Shown: positions 38,633 to 47,711 of the stretch, one piece after another
Position numbering within the stretch: the stretch's first letter is position 1
How the letters are laid out: each line of letters starts with the position of its first letter
From: Akkermansia sp. RCC_12PD
GTDB taxonomy: Bacteria > Verrucomicrobiota > Verrucomicrobiia > Verrucomicrobiales > Akkermansiaceae
DNA length: 64,000 bases
Direction of reading: 5' to 3'
Assembly (NCBI RefSeq): GCF_036417355.1
Contig: NZ_CP143889.1
Location: forward strand, 1,550,001 to 1,614,000
Program-made: the position numbers and the translations under genes
Notes under the pieces: generated by a model
The model's input: the letters and a program-made list of their open reading frames with translations, nothing else
Told to the model about the DNA's origin: nothing
The model's database searches: none

Positions 38633-39124
38633 ATGGAACAAAATGACATCGCATCCAGGATTGTCTTTGCCGACCGCGGCAAGGTGAATGTGGAAAAAGG
38701 CGTGGAATTCGCCCCCAAATTTGACCAGAATGGCCTGATTCCGGCCCTGGCCATGGACCATGTGACCCATGAACCCCTGATGCTGGCCTATATGAATGCG
38801 GAATCCCTGCGCATGACCATGGAACTGGGGGAAGCTGTTTATTATTCCCGCAGCCGCCAGGAAATCTGGCACAAGGGTGCGACGAGCGGCCATGTGCAGA
38901 AAGTGAAGCAAATTTTGATCGACTGCGACCAGGACGCCCTGATCGTGCTGGTGGACCAGTGCGGCGCCGGAGCCTGCCATACCGGGCACCACTCCTGTTT
39001 TTACCGTTCCGTCCCGTTTGGCGACGAACTGAAAGCACAGCCTCAGGGGCAGCCCCTTACCCTGCGGCAAGCGGACGGCGGCGTTGTCTTTGATGCCGAG
39101 GCCGTATACGGCAAGGGCCATTGA
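38633..39124 (+). CDS. hisI: Phosphoribosyl-AMP cyclohydrolase
   Basis: A 163-residue enzyme opening the purine ring of phosphoribosyl-AMP in histidine synthesis. Signatures: [20 protein letters not shown] (about 24-43), [18 protein letters not shown] (about 66-83), and the metal site [15 protein letters not shown] and [12 protein letters not shown] (about 98-124). It has no fused HisE (pyrophosphohydrolase) domain. An upstream in-frame ATG at 38540 is rejected because [16 protein letters not shown] fits the family start. The downstream genes are co-directional but functionally unrelated. Confidence 0.94.
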   Translation: MEQNDIASRIVFADRGKVNVEKGVEFAPKFDQNGLIPALAMDHVTHEPLMLAYMNAESLRMTMELGEAVYYSRSRQEIWHKGATSGHVQKVKQILIDCDQDALIVLVDQCGAGACHTGHHSCFYRSVPFGDELKAQPQGQPLTLRQADGGVVFDAEAVYGKGH

Positions 39125-39189
39125 TTCTTCTTTTGCGCGTCAATCTGCGTTCACCGGGTTGACGCGGTCTCGTTCCCTCCTGTAAAGTC

Positions 39190-40140
39190 ATGAATGTGAA
39201 AAAGCTGCTTGTCCTCATGGCCGCCGTGGCCGGAACCTTCATACTGTGCCAATGTTCTTCGGAAGCACCTCCCCCTCCCGGAACCGTCCGCATGGTGGAT
39301 CAGAAAGCCATCTCTCTGATGCAGGAAGCCAAGGGGAAAGAGGAGAAAAACGACCTTTCCGGAGCTATCAAGAAGTACAGGCGCGTGGTGGAAAAGCATC
39401 CCCTTTCACGGGAAGCCCCGCAGGCCAGGTTCAGAATGGCGGAACTTTACGAGGCCCGGAAGGACCCTGCCGAAGCTTTTGACCAGTACCAGAAGCTGAT
39501 AGACCGCCACCCGGACAGCCCCTTGTACGCCAGAGCCATGGAACGGCAGAAGGAAATGGCTTTTGGCGCGGCCAGCGGCGCGCTGACCAACCGTGTTCTG
39601 TGGATGTTCGACGTACGGATGGACCCCAGAAACGTGACGGAATGGCTTAACCATGTGCGGGACAATGCTCCTTATGCGCCTTCCGCCCCGCAGGCCATGA
39701 ATGTGCTGGGCAACTATCTGGCGGCTCGCGGCCGCATGAAGGAAGCCATTGAAGCCTACCAGAATCTGGTGGATAATCATCCGGATTCTCCGCTGGCCCC
39801 CATGGCCCAGCTTCAGATCGCCACCCTGTATCGCCAGGCGGCTGCCGACGGTGACCGCAACCACGTCAACGTGGCCCGCGCACAGGAAGCGTATGAAGAC
39901 TACCTGCAGCGCTACCCGAATACCGCCAAAGCCGGAGCCGTCCGCGCGGACTTGGCCGCCATGAAGCGGGAACTGATAGCCCAGCAGCTGGAAGTAGCGG
40001 AATACTACCTGACCAAGATGAAGGACACGAACGCGGCCATCTTCTGCTATCAGGAAGTGGCTTCCAAAGGGGATGTCAATCCCGCCGCCGCCGTAAAGGC
40101 GAAGGCCCGCCTGAAGCAGCTGGGCGTGACCGTCAGGTAA
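39190..40140 (+). CDS. BamD-like TPR outer-membrane lipoprotein
   Basis: A 316-residue lipoprotein (signal peptide with lipobox near TFILCQCSS). TPR-type repeats run through most of the protein: LSGAIKKYRRVVEKHPLSRE, PAEAFDQYQKLIDRHPDSPL, MKEAIEAYQNLVDNHPDSPL and QEAYEDYLQRYPNTAKA. Spacing, lipid anchor and periodic YxxhhxxxP resemble BamD/YfiO, the lipoprotein of the BAM complex that inserts outer-membrane proteins. It is longer than typical BamD (~245 residues). The next gene, an LptE-like lipoprotein, follows 19 bp downstream, supporting an envelope-assembly operon. A CpoB-like role is the main alternative. Confidence 0.7.
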   Translation: MNVKKLLVLMAAVAGTFILCQCSSEAPPPPGTVRMVDQKAISLMQEAKGKEEKNDLSGAIKKYRRVVEKHPLSREAPQARFRMAELYEARKDPAEAFDQYQKLIDRHPDSPLYARAMERQKEMAFGAASGALTNRVLWMFDVRMDPRNVTEWLNHVRDNAPYAPSAPQAMNVLGNYLAARGRMKEAIEAYQNLVDNHPDSPLAPMAQLQIATLYRQAAADGDRNHVNVARAQEAYEDYLQRYPNTAKAGAVRADLAAMKRELIAQQLEVAEYYLTKMKDTNAAIFCYQEVASKGDVNPAAAVKAKARLKQLGVTVR

Positions 40141-40159
40141 CAGAATCCCTCTTGCCATC

Positions 40160-40675
40160 ATGAACCGTATCCGGACCGTCTTGAAACTCCTGTTGCCCGT
40201 TCTCTCTCTTCTGGCCGGTTCCTGCGGTTACCAGATGGGGGGCACCAAGCCGCCCAAACTGGAATTTGCGCAAACCGTCAAGGTCGACCTGTTTGCAAAC
40301 AACTCCCTGGAGCCCCGCGCCGCCACGCTGGTGACAGGAGCGCTGGCGGATGAACTGCAGAGGGACGGCACCTATCGGCTGAGCTCCCGCGGTAATGCGG
40401 ACATCCGGGTGCAGGGGGAGGTTTACTCCATCTCTTTCGACCAGCTCCGTTCCTCCCGGGAAGACACGTATAAAAGCTCGGAACTCGGCTTGCGCCTGGC
40501 CGTCAAATACCAGGTGGTTGACGGCAGGACGGGCAAAGTGCTTTATAAGGGGTCGGCTGAGGAAGTCGGCCAATTCTTTGACGTGGGGAACATCCAGACG
40601 GCGCGGACAAATGCCCTTTCCTACGCGGCGCGCCTGGTGGCAACCTCCATTGCGGAAATGCTGACCAACGGCTAG
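40160..40675 (+). CDS. lptE: LptE-like LPS-assembly lipoprotein
   Basis: A 171-residue outer-membrane lipoprotein with lipobox SLLAGSCGYQMGG. CGYQ right at the acylated cysteine, followed by VKVDLFANNSLEPRAATLVT and a two-layer alpha/beta region, is the usual LptE pattern. LptE plugs the LptD barrel and delivers lipopolysaccharide to the outer leaflet. It lies in a tight run with the BamD-like gene (19 bp) and rsmI (31 bp). LptE sequences diverge strongly, so the call rests on the start, size and context. Confidence 0.75.
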   Translation: MNRIRTVLKLLLPVLSLLAGSCGYQMGGTKPPKLEFAQTVKVDLFANNSLEPRAATLVTGALADELQRDGTYRLSSRGNADIRVQGEVYSISFDQLRSSREDTYKSSELGLRLAVKYQVVDGRTGKVLYKGSAEEVGQFFDVGNIQTARTNALSYAARLVATSIAEMLTNG

Positions 40676-40706
40676 TGTTCCGCGTTATTCCGGGAGTATC
40701 CTTCAC

Positions 40707-41405
40707 ATGGCGGAAATAGAATACAGCGTTTACTTTGTTCCGGTCCCCATCGGCAACCGGGCGGATGTCACCCTGCGGGCGCTGGATGTGCTGCGCAAGG
40801 TGGATGCCATCGCCTGCGAGGACACGCGCCATTCCGGGCTTCTGCTGAGCCATTATGAAATACGGAAGCCGCTCCTGAGCATGCACGACCACAACGAACA
40901 GTCGCGCGGCGCGGAAATCGCCTCCCGCGCCGCGGGCGGAGAAAGCTTTGCCGTCATTAGTGACGCGGGCATGCCGGGTGTGAGCGATCCGGGCTACCGC
41001 CTCATCCAGACCCTCAAGGAAAAAGGAGTGAGCTTCACCGTTCTGCCGGGGCCCTCCGCCGTGGTTACGGCTCTGGTGGGGTCCGGCCTGCCTACGGACG
41101 CTTTCTTCTTTGGCGGCTTTCTGCCCGTCAAATCCGGGAGAAAGGGGGCCATGCTCCAAAACGCTGTTGAAGCAAGCCATACGAGCATCTTCTACGAATC
41201 CCCCCACCGCATCGTCAAGACCATGCGGGCGCTGGCGGCTCTGGACCCACATGTGCCCGTCTGCGTGGCGAGGGAATTGACCAAGACCTTTGAAACCTAC
41301 CATCGCGGCTCCGCTTCCCGTCTGGCGGCGGAATTTGCGGAACGTGCCCCCAAGGGGGAAATCGTGCTGCTGGTAGGCGGCGTGAATGCGCCGCGCTTGT
41401 CCTGA
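40707..41405 (+). CDS. rsmI: 16S rRNA (cytidine1402-2'-O)-methyltransferase
   Basis: A 232-residue tetrapyrrole-methylase-fold enzyme that 2'-O-methylates C1402 in the ribosomal P site. Signatures: VPIGNRADVTLRALDVL (about 11-27), CEDTRHSGLLL (about 36-46), ISDAGMPGVSDPGYRLI (about 85-101) and LPGPSAVVTALVGSGLPTD (about 113-131), plus FYESPHRI and CVARELTKTFE. It lacks the ~45-residue C-terminal domain of E. coli RsmI (286 residues), as in some short homologues. Last gene of the hisI-bamD-like-lptE-rsmI run. Confidence 0.93.
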   Translation: MAEIEYSVYFVPVPIGNRADVTLRALDVLRKVDAIACEDTRHSGLLLSHYEIRKPLLSMHDHNEQSRGAEIASRAAGGESFAVISDAGMPGVSDPGYRLIQTLKEKGVSFTVLPGPSAVVTALVGSGLPTDAFFFGGFLPVKSGRKGAMLQNAVEASHTSIFYESPHRIVKTMRALAALDPHVPVCVARELTKTFETYHRGSASRLAAEFAERAPKGEIVLLVGGVNAPRLS

Positions 41406-41581
41406 AGGTGCGCTTAGGGAGGATTCATGCAGATGTACCCGGACGAAAAAAATCCGGAATACGTTCTTCCCTTTAATCTTTAGGCATCCGTCATTTGCCT
41501 TCTTCTCCTCCGGGTGGCGGAGGGCTGCGCCGGACTTATCAACTTGACCCTCGAAATGTGTCATGATAGTGTTCTAACATC

Positions 41582-41884
41582 ATGCTTGAGGATAGAAGAT
41601 CACGTTCCTCGCGCAAAGCACCTGATTTGGTGACTGACGAGCTTATTGTCATTCTTCATGAGGCCGGAATGCTGGAATTCAATGAAATCTTTCAGCGTGC
41701 CGTCGTCGTGATGAAGGAAAAGCACATGTCCCTGGGCGGCGAGGAAATCCTGAGGCTGAGAATTTATGAGAAACTCCAGAACTTGGTCAGCTCCGGCGGT
41801 CTGGTGAAAAAGGGCCGCGAATATACCGCCCAATCCAAGTTGATGACCTTGAAATCGGAGCCGTTGCCGGATACCCGCCTGTAG
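41582..41884 (+). CDS. Small hypothetical protein
   Basis: A 100-residue acidic-basic mixed helical protein. LHEAGMLEFNEIFQRAVVVM, LRIYEKLQNLVSSGGLVKKG and the short strand REYTAQSKL are compatible with a winged-helix fold (three helices then a wing), but I cannot assign a family. It is separated from rsmI by 176 bp with a possible promoter (TTGACC near 41544) upstream. Confidence 0.65.
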   Translation: MLEDRRSRSSRKAPDLVTDELIVILHEAGMLEFNEIFQRAVVVMKEKHMSLGGEEILRLRIYEKLQNLVSSGGLVKKGREYTAQSKLMTLKSEPLPDTRL

Positions 41885-42103
41885 TGTGTCGATTTTTTAA
41901 GGTTATGCCGGAACATAAGGGTTCCGCTATGAACAGGGTTAAGCTCAATGGTTTTCCGAACTTCTGCAGGAAAATGATTGCTTGCTCCGGGGAAAGAGGA
42001 GTGCTGTCCATGGTAAACTTATCGCAGAATATTCAGAGTGAAGAATTTCATTTGTTTTCAGGCATTGGAGAGATTGAACGTGAACTCCATGATACCAAAC
42101 ATG

Positions 42104-42658
42104 TTACTCCTTCTGCCGAAGCCGTTTGTAATAATTCACATAATCTTCGGGGCCTATGTCATTTCCAAATTCGGCGCCTATTTTGGAGTCGATCTTTTTC
42201 CCGTCGGGACTCACCAGAATGCGAGTAGGATATAAGCCGATTCCGTACTTCTCTTCCAGCGGAGTCGGTTTTTTGGTGGATTTTTTGCTCGTTTTTACAA
42301 GAAGGCCGAGAGCTACGCCTTTCATGCCGCGTTTGAATGCGGCGGATTCAATATCCTTGATGGGGGATTTTTTCCAGGGATCGGGAAAATAAATGAGCAC
42401 AGGAAGATTATATTTTACCGCATCTGCCATCACGGCTTCCGCTTTTGAATCCGGAGTCCATTTAAAATCGGGAATGGAGCTATCCTGAACCTTATTCTTC
42501 TCCATGTCGTTGAACATCTTTGGTCCGCCTGCGCTGCTTGTTTCCTCCGGATGGACTATTGGGAGATTTTTGATGCTTGACGGATATTTTCTAGCGGCGT
42601 TTCTGGTGACAGATACAATGCTGTTGAACAAATAAGGTTTGACGGAATGTTTGATCAT
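42104..42658 (-). CDS. Thioredoxin-like hypothetical protein
   Basis: A 184-residue protein with a probable thioredoxin-like fold in the C-terminal half: LPVLIYFPDPWKKSPIKDIE resembles the strand and helix around the redox site but has no CXXC (PDPWKKSP in its place), and PTRILVSPDGKKIDSKIGAE is the usual cis-Pro strand pair. There is no clear signal peptide from this start. It follows a second thioredoxin-like gene (42686-43760) on the same strand by 27 bp. Lacking cysteines, it is probably not a classical disulfide reductase. Confidence 0.55.
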   Translation of the reverse strand: MIKHSVKPYLFNSIVSVTRNAARKYPSSIKNLPIVHPEETSSAGGPKMFNDMEKNKVQDSSIPDFKWTPDSKAEAVMADAVKYNLPVLIYFPDPWKKSPIKDIESAAFKRGMKGVALGLLVKTSKKSTKKPTPLEEKYGIGLYPTRILVSPDGKKIDSKIGAEFGNDIGPEDYVNYYKRLRQKE

Positions 42659-42685
42659 GATTTGTTTTACGTACAGTTCGTGCTT

Positions 42686-43760
42686 TCATCCATTCAGAAA
42701 TTCGATTCCGTCCAGAACTTTGGAAAACCCGTCCTGCTTCCTGCTATCCGGATGGGAACTGACGGAATATCCGTTTATTTTAATTCTCTCAAGGCCATAC
42801 CCGTATTCATCATGAACCATGGCGCCCGGCCGCAAGGCTTCATGTGGAATGAGCCGTTGAGGGATGTGGCTGTAAAAGAAAGGGAACGTCAATTTGTATC
42901 TCTCTGAGTACTCGGCCAATTTGGACTCGTCATCATCGGAGAATCCTGGGATATATCCTAAAAATTGAATACGGTCATATTTTTCCTGCATGAATCGTAT
43001 CCTCTCAAGCAACCGGGTTCTCTCCAGTTCATATGTTGCGTTGGAGCAGTCTCCCAGACTGCATAAGAGAAGGTAAGGTTTTTTGCCAGGGATTTTGGAA
43101 GGAATCATTTTTTTACCGGCGGAATCATATTGGTAAAGAGGAGTCTTGTTGATTTCAAACCATATATTGACGAGGGCGGTTTCAGAAAAATCCATTTTTT
43201 GGACGGTATCCGGCTTGATGTAGGTACGTTCCCCCTCCGGTAAGGCATCAAACTCTTCAAGTTTAGCCATGAGCTCCTGTGGATCCCTCGAGGAGAAGGG
43301 GACTTCACGTCCCTTGCCGTCGAAGACATGAATAGCGGGCGTGCCGTTCGTGTAATTGGGGTAAAAGCGGCATGGCAAATGGGATGGAAGCAGGTATGGA
43401 TAGGGCAGCGGGTTGTCCAGTTTTTTCAGACGATTGACCACCCTGTCGTCAAAATCGTGTTCGCCCGGTAAAAATACGACAATACATTCGGTAGGAACCT
43501 TGCTCTTTTTCAGGGCTTTTTGCCACGCAGTGGAAGAATTCCCGCTAATGAGATCAATACTGGGACCGCAGCCAATACTTGAAAAAATGAAAACGTAATA
43601 TCCGGCTTTTTCATTTACTGAAGCGGAAGCCCCCTTGGCATTGACAGTCCTCCCTTTTAAAGCCCGGGCTACTGGGGAAATGTCGTCATTTCCCCATGTC
43701 GAATTCAACCCCAAGAGAATAAAAAGAAGGAGAAGGAATGATTTTTCTGATGAAGTTCAT
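42686..43760 (-). pseudogene. Exported thioredoxin-like protein, signal peptide broken by a frameshift
   Basis: The main open frame (from a TTG at 43714) encodes 342 residues including YYVFIFSSIGCGPSIDLISG and TECIVVFLPGEHDFDD near the N-terminus, then GTPAIHVFDGKG, the thioredoxin-like cis-Pro strand. Directly upstream, the ATG at 43760 begins MNFIRK, and one base less in the T5 run at 43742-43746 would fuse it to SFLLLLFILLGLNSTWG, a textbook signal peptide. As written the frame ends after a few codons, so export is lost. Real mutation, slippage-based switching or sequence error are the options. Confidence 0.65.
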
Positions 43761-44178
43761 GAATGCATATGGATTGGTGACGTGATTGAATGTATGAGAT
43801 TTCCTTTTTGATGGGTAGATATTCTGATTTTTTTGTGGATTATATACTTTAATCTTTCCATCCTCATTTGTCCGAATTTCCTTAATTGGATTATTGGATA
43901 AAGGATAATATAAACGTTTAGCATTAAAATCTAACCGTTTGATAGAAGATAAACAATAGAACAGAATTATCCTATATAACTCCGTTTTTCATTCAAGTTC
44001 AATAGTGATCTGTCCTCCGAAAATAGATCCACAAAGAAAGTTAGGTTTGCTGACCTGACGAAAAGCAGTGAAGAAAAAATACAGTGTAAAAGGAATCCAG
44101 GGGACAGTCACCTTTTGCTTCCATTTTCATTGTTTCTTTCTACTTCAGTGTTGAAACAATGTTTATGTATCTTACAAG
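43761..44178. other. AT-rich intergenic region
   Basis: No gene is supported. The region is notably AT-rich and precedes the envelope cluster read leftward. It should carry the promoter of the thioredoxin-like genes. Confidence 0.4.
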
Positions 44179-45600
44179 TTAGCGGGATTTGCTTAGCAAA
44201 CGATAGACTTCCCCGGCTTTTTCCTTGTCAAAATTACTCCCGTTCAGAGTTTCCTCGGTATGATTTGATGCTTCCAGGGCATAATCTGCGGCTGTTTTTC
44301 CCTTGTGGTCCTTGGCGGAGACATCTGCTCCTTGGTCAAGCAGGATTTTCACTGTCTCCAACCAGCCTAATTGGGCGGCCAGGATTAATGGAGTTTTCCC
44401 ATCACTATCACGGGTATTGACGTCAAGGCCCGCCTTGATCAGGATGGGAACGGCAGAAGCACAATTGTTGTAGGAAGCTACATGAAGAGCATTTTGTGTG
44501 GAATGTTTGCTGGTGGCATGAATATTGGCTCCTTTGGCAAGGAGTGTCTTGATGATGTTGACGTTTTCATGTTTGCGCATACACATATGGATGAGGACTG
44601 GCCCGGAGGAAGGGCAGACAGCATAGCTCGGAGTCGTGTTAATGTCGCATTCCGCCCCATGTTCCAGCAGAAAGTGTAACAAAATTTCATTTTCGTTCCA
44701 ACAAGCATAATATAGGGAACTGCCATGATCCCTTTTAATATCAAATCCGTTTTCTTCCAGCAAATATCGCATAACAGCCAGATGGGGGCAATCTGGTTTA
44801 CGACATTTGCAATTGCTTGCAGCCTGTCCCAGACAGGCGGAATGAAAGGGGATACCCTGTTCTTTCAGGAAGCGGAGCATATTCAAATCTCCTCGCCGTG
44901 CGGCAAGATAGGTAGTCCCTAATCCTGAAATGTCTGCATTCGGTATGTGCTGCAAAAGCAACTTTATCATCGGGATATGACCGGATGCCACCGCCGCATT
45001 CAAGATGAGGGAATGCTCTGGGTGGGTGTAGAGGATGTTGTCGCGGTTGCGTTTTTCAACTTTCTGGTCAAGATTTACCCCGTGTTTGATAAGTAGTTCC
45101 ATCATGGGAACATTGCCGGATTCCGCCACGATTATGGCGGGAAACGCCTTATTTCCCGTCCGGCCGTAATAAGTGTATCCTTCCTGATTAAGATTTACAC
45201 CGTGCTTGATAAGCACTTCCATCATGGGAACATTGCCGGATTCTGCCACGACGGCAACAGGAGTTGTTTTTTGGGTGAGGATCTCTACTTCCTGATTGAT
45301 GTCAATCTTGTATTTTTTAATCAGTTTCTCCGCCTCCCGAGCCGATTTTTCGAACAAACGTTTCTGTTTTTGTTGATTTTGTTTCTGCTTCATGGCAGAG
45401 GGGGAAGATGTCTTGCCCTGTGGTTTTGATGACTGTAAATTCCTTTCATTGCAGGAAGAGGCTTTGAGTGTATCGCCCAATAAGGAGGCGAATTGCTTCA
45501 TAGGGTTATCTCTGTCATCCCGGGCGAAGGACTGGGGAATGAACAGAAACAGGAAAAGGAGGAGGGCGGATAATGGCTTGTTAAAAAATGGAGGGATCAT
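44179..45600 (-). CDS. Exported ankyrin-repeat protein
   Basis: About 473 residues starting at MIPPFFNKPLSALLLFLFLF (45600), a good signal peptide; the longer frame to 45657 adds a polar stretch. After a Lys/Gln-rich linker (about 70-95, KQKQNQQKQKRLFEKSARE) there are about nine ankyrin repeats, ending at LLDQGADVSAKDHKGKTAAD. Two adjacent repeats are nearly identical (AESGNVPMMEVLIKHGVNLN and AESGNVPMMELLIKHGVNLD), pointing to recent internal duplication. A cysteine cluster (CLGQAASNCKCRKPDC) is unusual for ankyrins and may bind metal. Partner unknown. Confidence 0.75.
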   Translation of the reverse strand: MIPPFFNKPLSALLLFLFLFIPQSFARDDRDNPMKQFASLLGDTLKASSCNERNLQSSKPQGKTSSPSAMKQKQNQQKQKRLFEKSAREAEKLIKKYKIDINQEVEILTQKTTPVAVVAESGNVPMMEVLIKHGVNLNQEGYTYYGRTGNKAFPAIIVAESGNVPMMELLIKHGVNLDQKVEKRNRDNILYTHPEHSLILNAAVASGHIPMIKLLLQHIPNADISGLGTTYLAARRGDLNMLRFLKEQGIPFHSACLGQAASNCKCRKPDCPHLAVMRYLLEENGFDIKRDHGSSLYYACWNENEILLHFLLEHGAECDINTTPSYAVCPSSGPVLIHMCMRKHENVNIIKTLLAKGANIHATSKHSTQNALHVASYNNCASAVPILIKAGLDVNTRDSDGKTPLILAAQLGWLETVKILLDQGADVSAKDHKGKTAADYALEASNHTEETLNGSNFDKEKAGEVYRLLSKSR

Positions 45601-45680
45601 CTGCATGCAATGGGGTGGAGTGGTTCTGATGGAAGGGAACTTAGTTGGAAGGCTCAAATGATTCGGAGCGGGAAACGAGT

Positions 45681-46190
45681 TCAGGTACGTTGCGGCTCTT
45701 CAAATTCTTCCGTCTCGGGGAGGAGTTCGATACATTCCTCATCCCCATGGATGGATACGTTCGCAGGGAAAATGATTTCCATGCTCTGTACGGTTTCAAC
45801 CTCAGGGGAATGGTCGCTGGTCCAGTAGCCTTCCACGGAGACATGGTAAACGGAACCTTTGACGGAGGTGAAAGTGAGGAGGGCCGGCGTCCCTTTGTTC
45901 TCTTTCGCATCGTAGGAGCCATCTCCTGAAAGTTTTTCATAACGAATTCTCTGGGGCCAAGTCTTTGTAGCGTGGGTAAGGATAAGCTGAGCCGTATTAC
46001 CCTGCGGCTTGTACAGGATAATGCATAAATCATCTGCCTTACAGAATATTTCCTTCTCATCAGCCATCTTGATTCTGATGGAAGCTCCGTCCAGGGATTG
46101 GGGAGCCTTCACTTCTTCCTGCGAAAAGGCGGAAGGGGCGCACACAAGAGCCATGAAAGCAGATAAAAATGTAATGGGTATTTTATTCAT
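45681..46190 (-). CDS. Exported protein of a local paralogous family (single domain)
   Basis: A 169-residue protein with a signal peptide (about 1-23, ending SAFSQ). It shares with the genes at 46244 and 50382 the motifs APQSLDGASIRI (about 29-40), an NTAQLILTH-like strand, and LLTFTSVKGSVYHVSVEGYW, then a final MEIIFP strand. The repeated beta strands suggest one beta-sandwich or beta-barrel domain. The family is not one I recognise. Its three relatives within 7 kb indicate local expansion. Confidence 0.65.
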   Translation of the reverse strand: MNKIPITFLSAFMALVCAPSAFSQEEVKAPQSLDGASIRIKMADEKEIFCKADDLCIILYKPQGNTAQLILTHATKTWPQRIRYEKLSGDGSYDAKENKGTPALLTFTSVKGSVYHVSVEGYWTSDHSPEVETVQSMEIIFPANVSIHGDEECIELLPETEEFEEPQRT

Positions 46191-46243
46191 GCGAATTTAG
46201 CTAACATGATGAATTGGCCTTATGTCTTTTTAAAGAGTGGATG

Positions 46244-47125
46244 TTATTGGGAGATTAACGGCAGAATAATTTTAATACTCAGCAGCTTTTCTCTGAAAAT
46301 GACAGTATAGTTAGGTTCCTGGGCATCATTTGTTTCCGGATCTGTCGTGTATCCGTATAAATATCCGAAAAAAGCTCCTTCATAAATTTTATCGGATGAT
46401 TTCTTTGTAAAGACGATGTATGGCTCGGGGTCAAACATGGTCATAACTTCTTCAAATGTATCCGAGGCGGAAAGACAAAGGGAAATATCCGGTTTTCCAG
46501 GCTGCTTGTCCAAGTCCAAAACAATTCCGGCTTCTTTTTCATCCGGATATTTTAGGAAGTAGTATAATAACATGCAGTTACTCCCGATTTTGTAACTGAA
46601 GGCTCTCTTATCCGTCTGGATCTGAAGGATGGCGCCTTCTTTCAGGGTTTTTGGCCCTTTTGTACTGCCCGTCACAGGACGGTTATCGTCAGGAAAAATA
46701 AACTCAATTTTTTTATCTTCCAGCATGGCTAGACGTTTTTGTTCCTCTTCGCCTCTGTAATTATAATGGGAAAACATGGATCCCGCGACTGTTCCGGAAT
46801 AAATATTCCCTTTTTGTCCGGTGAAGGTAACAAAAGCCGGTTTTACTTTTTCTCCATAGACTTCTTCTATTGTTGTGGAACCGGTAAGCGAGTCTGAAAG
46901 ATGGATTCTGGGCATGAGCCGCTTATGGTAGCGTATGATCATCCGGGCTGTATTTTTCCAAGGTTCATATCGTTCAATAGTAATGTTGGATGGATAGTAT
47001 AATTCCCCGTCCAGATTGATTGTCGCCCCATTGATGGAACCGGGTGCCTCAATATATGCGGCGCACACTCCGGCTCCGCAGACGGCGGTAATAACAGGCA
47101 GAGGAAGTAATGAAAGAAGATTCAT
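46244..47125 (-). CDS. Exported protein of the same paralogous family
   Basis: A 293-residue protein with a signal peptide (about 1-23). The N-terminal half (about 27-150) has APGSINGATINL, NTARMIIRYH and AFVTFTGQKGNIYSGTVAGS, the family signature. The C-terminal half (about 160-293) has a second, more diverged unit with LKEGAILQI and KIYEGAFFGYLYGY, so the protein is probably a two-domain duplication. No catalytic motif is visible. Neighbours on the same strand are the relative at 45681 and an LprI-like gene. Confidence 0.62.
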   Translation of the reverse strand: MNLLSLLPLPVITAVCGAGVCAAYIEAPGSINGATINLDGELYYPSNITIERYEPWKNTARMIIRYHKRLMPRIHLSDSLTGSTTIEEVYGEKVKPAFVTFTGQKGNIYSGTVAGSMFSHYNYRGEEEQKRLAMLEDKKIEFIFPDDNRPVTGSTKGPKTLKEGAILQIQTDKRAFSYKIGSNCMLLYYFLKYPDEKEAGIVLDLDKQPGKPDISLCLSASDTFEEVMTMFDPEPYIVFTKKSSDKIYEGAFFGYLYGYTTDPETNDAQEPNYTVIFREKLLSIKIILPLISQ

Positions 47126-47149
47126 GGAATGTGGAGAGGAGATAGTAAA

Positions 47150-47635
47150 TTAAAGATCACAGCTTTGAACGATATTGAGCAGTTCTTCCAGAATTCGGCA
47201 GCGCGTTTCAGTCATTTCAATGATCATGATGTTCATATTGGCTTTGAACCACCCGTCCTCTTTCCTGTTTTCATCACCTTTTTTAAGGCAGAATCCGTAG
47301 GCATACATGGTGGCGTCTCTGGCGGTAAGCCACGCTTGCTGGGAAGTCTTTAACGGTTCCGCCAGTTCCGGACGGAGCGCGTAATACCTCTGCAAGCGCT
47401 GGTAAACCCGTTGAAGTCTTTTTTCCCAATAGAACCAGAGTTTCACCCTGATTCTATTGGCTTGTTGTTCGTTGTTTGGATTACTGGATTTTTTGAGCAG
47501 CACCGTCAGTTCCTGCTTGTCAGGGACTATTCCGTTTTGCTGTTTTTCCGGAGCTCCTTTTGAAATATTACCGTAAAACATGAACAGTAACACGAGAGCC
47601 GTCATTTTCATTGGTAACGAAAGAGCCTGCATCAT
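47150..47635 (-). CDS. LprI-like (DUF1311) exported protein
   Basis: A 161-residue protein with a hydrophobic N-terminal segment (about 8-24) serving as signal peptide. The second half (LKTSQQAWLTARDATMYAYG, then MIIEMTETRCRILEEL) follows the lysozyme-inhibitor LprI-N/DUF1311 pattern Q-x-x-W-x-x-x-R-D and the terminal T-x-x-R-x-x-x-L helix. Two cysteines (in FCLKKG and TRCRI) would form the family disulfide. Related proteins inhibit lysozyme in the periplasm, a plausible role for a gut mucus bacterium; that is inference. Confidence 0.6.
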   Translation of the reverse strand: MMQALSLPMKMTALVLLFMFYGNISKGAPEKQQNGIVPDKQELTVLLKKSSNPNNEQQANRIRVKLWFYWEKRLQRVYQRLQRYYALRPELAEPLKTSQQAWLTARDATMYAYGFCLKKGDENRKEDGWFKANMNIMIIEMTETRCRILEELLNIVQSCDL

Positions 47636-47711
47636 TTGTTGAAATATTGGAATCCGGATTCTTCAGCAAACGTTCGGGATGCGTTCCTTTGCGGGAAGGA
47701 CGATTGAGGAA

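Noticed and set aside
40503-41564. 353-codon minus-strand frame opposite rsmI
   Set aside because: rsmI is certain; the antisense frame spans two genes and a gap without a domain.
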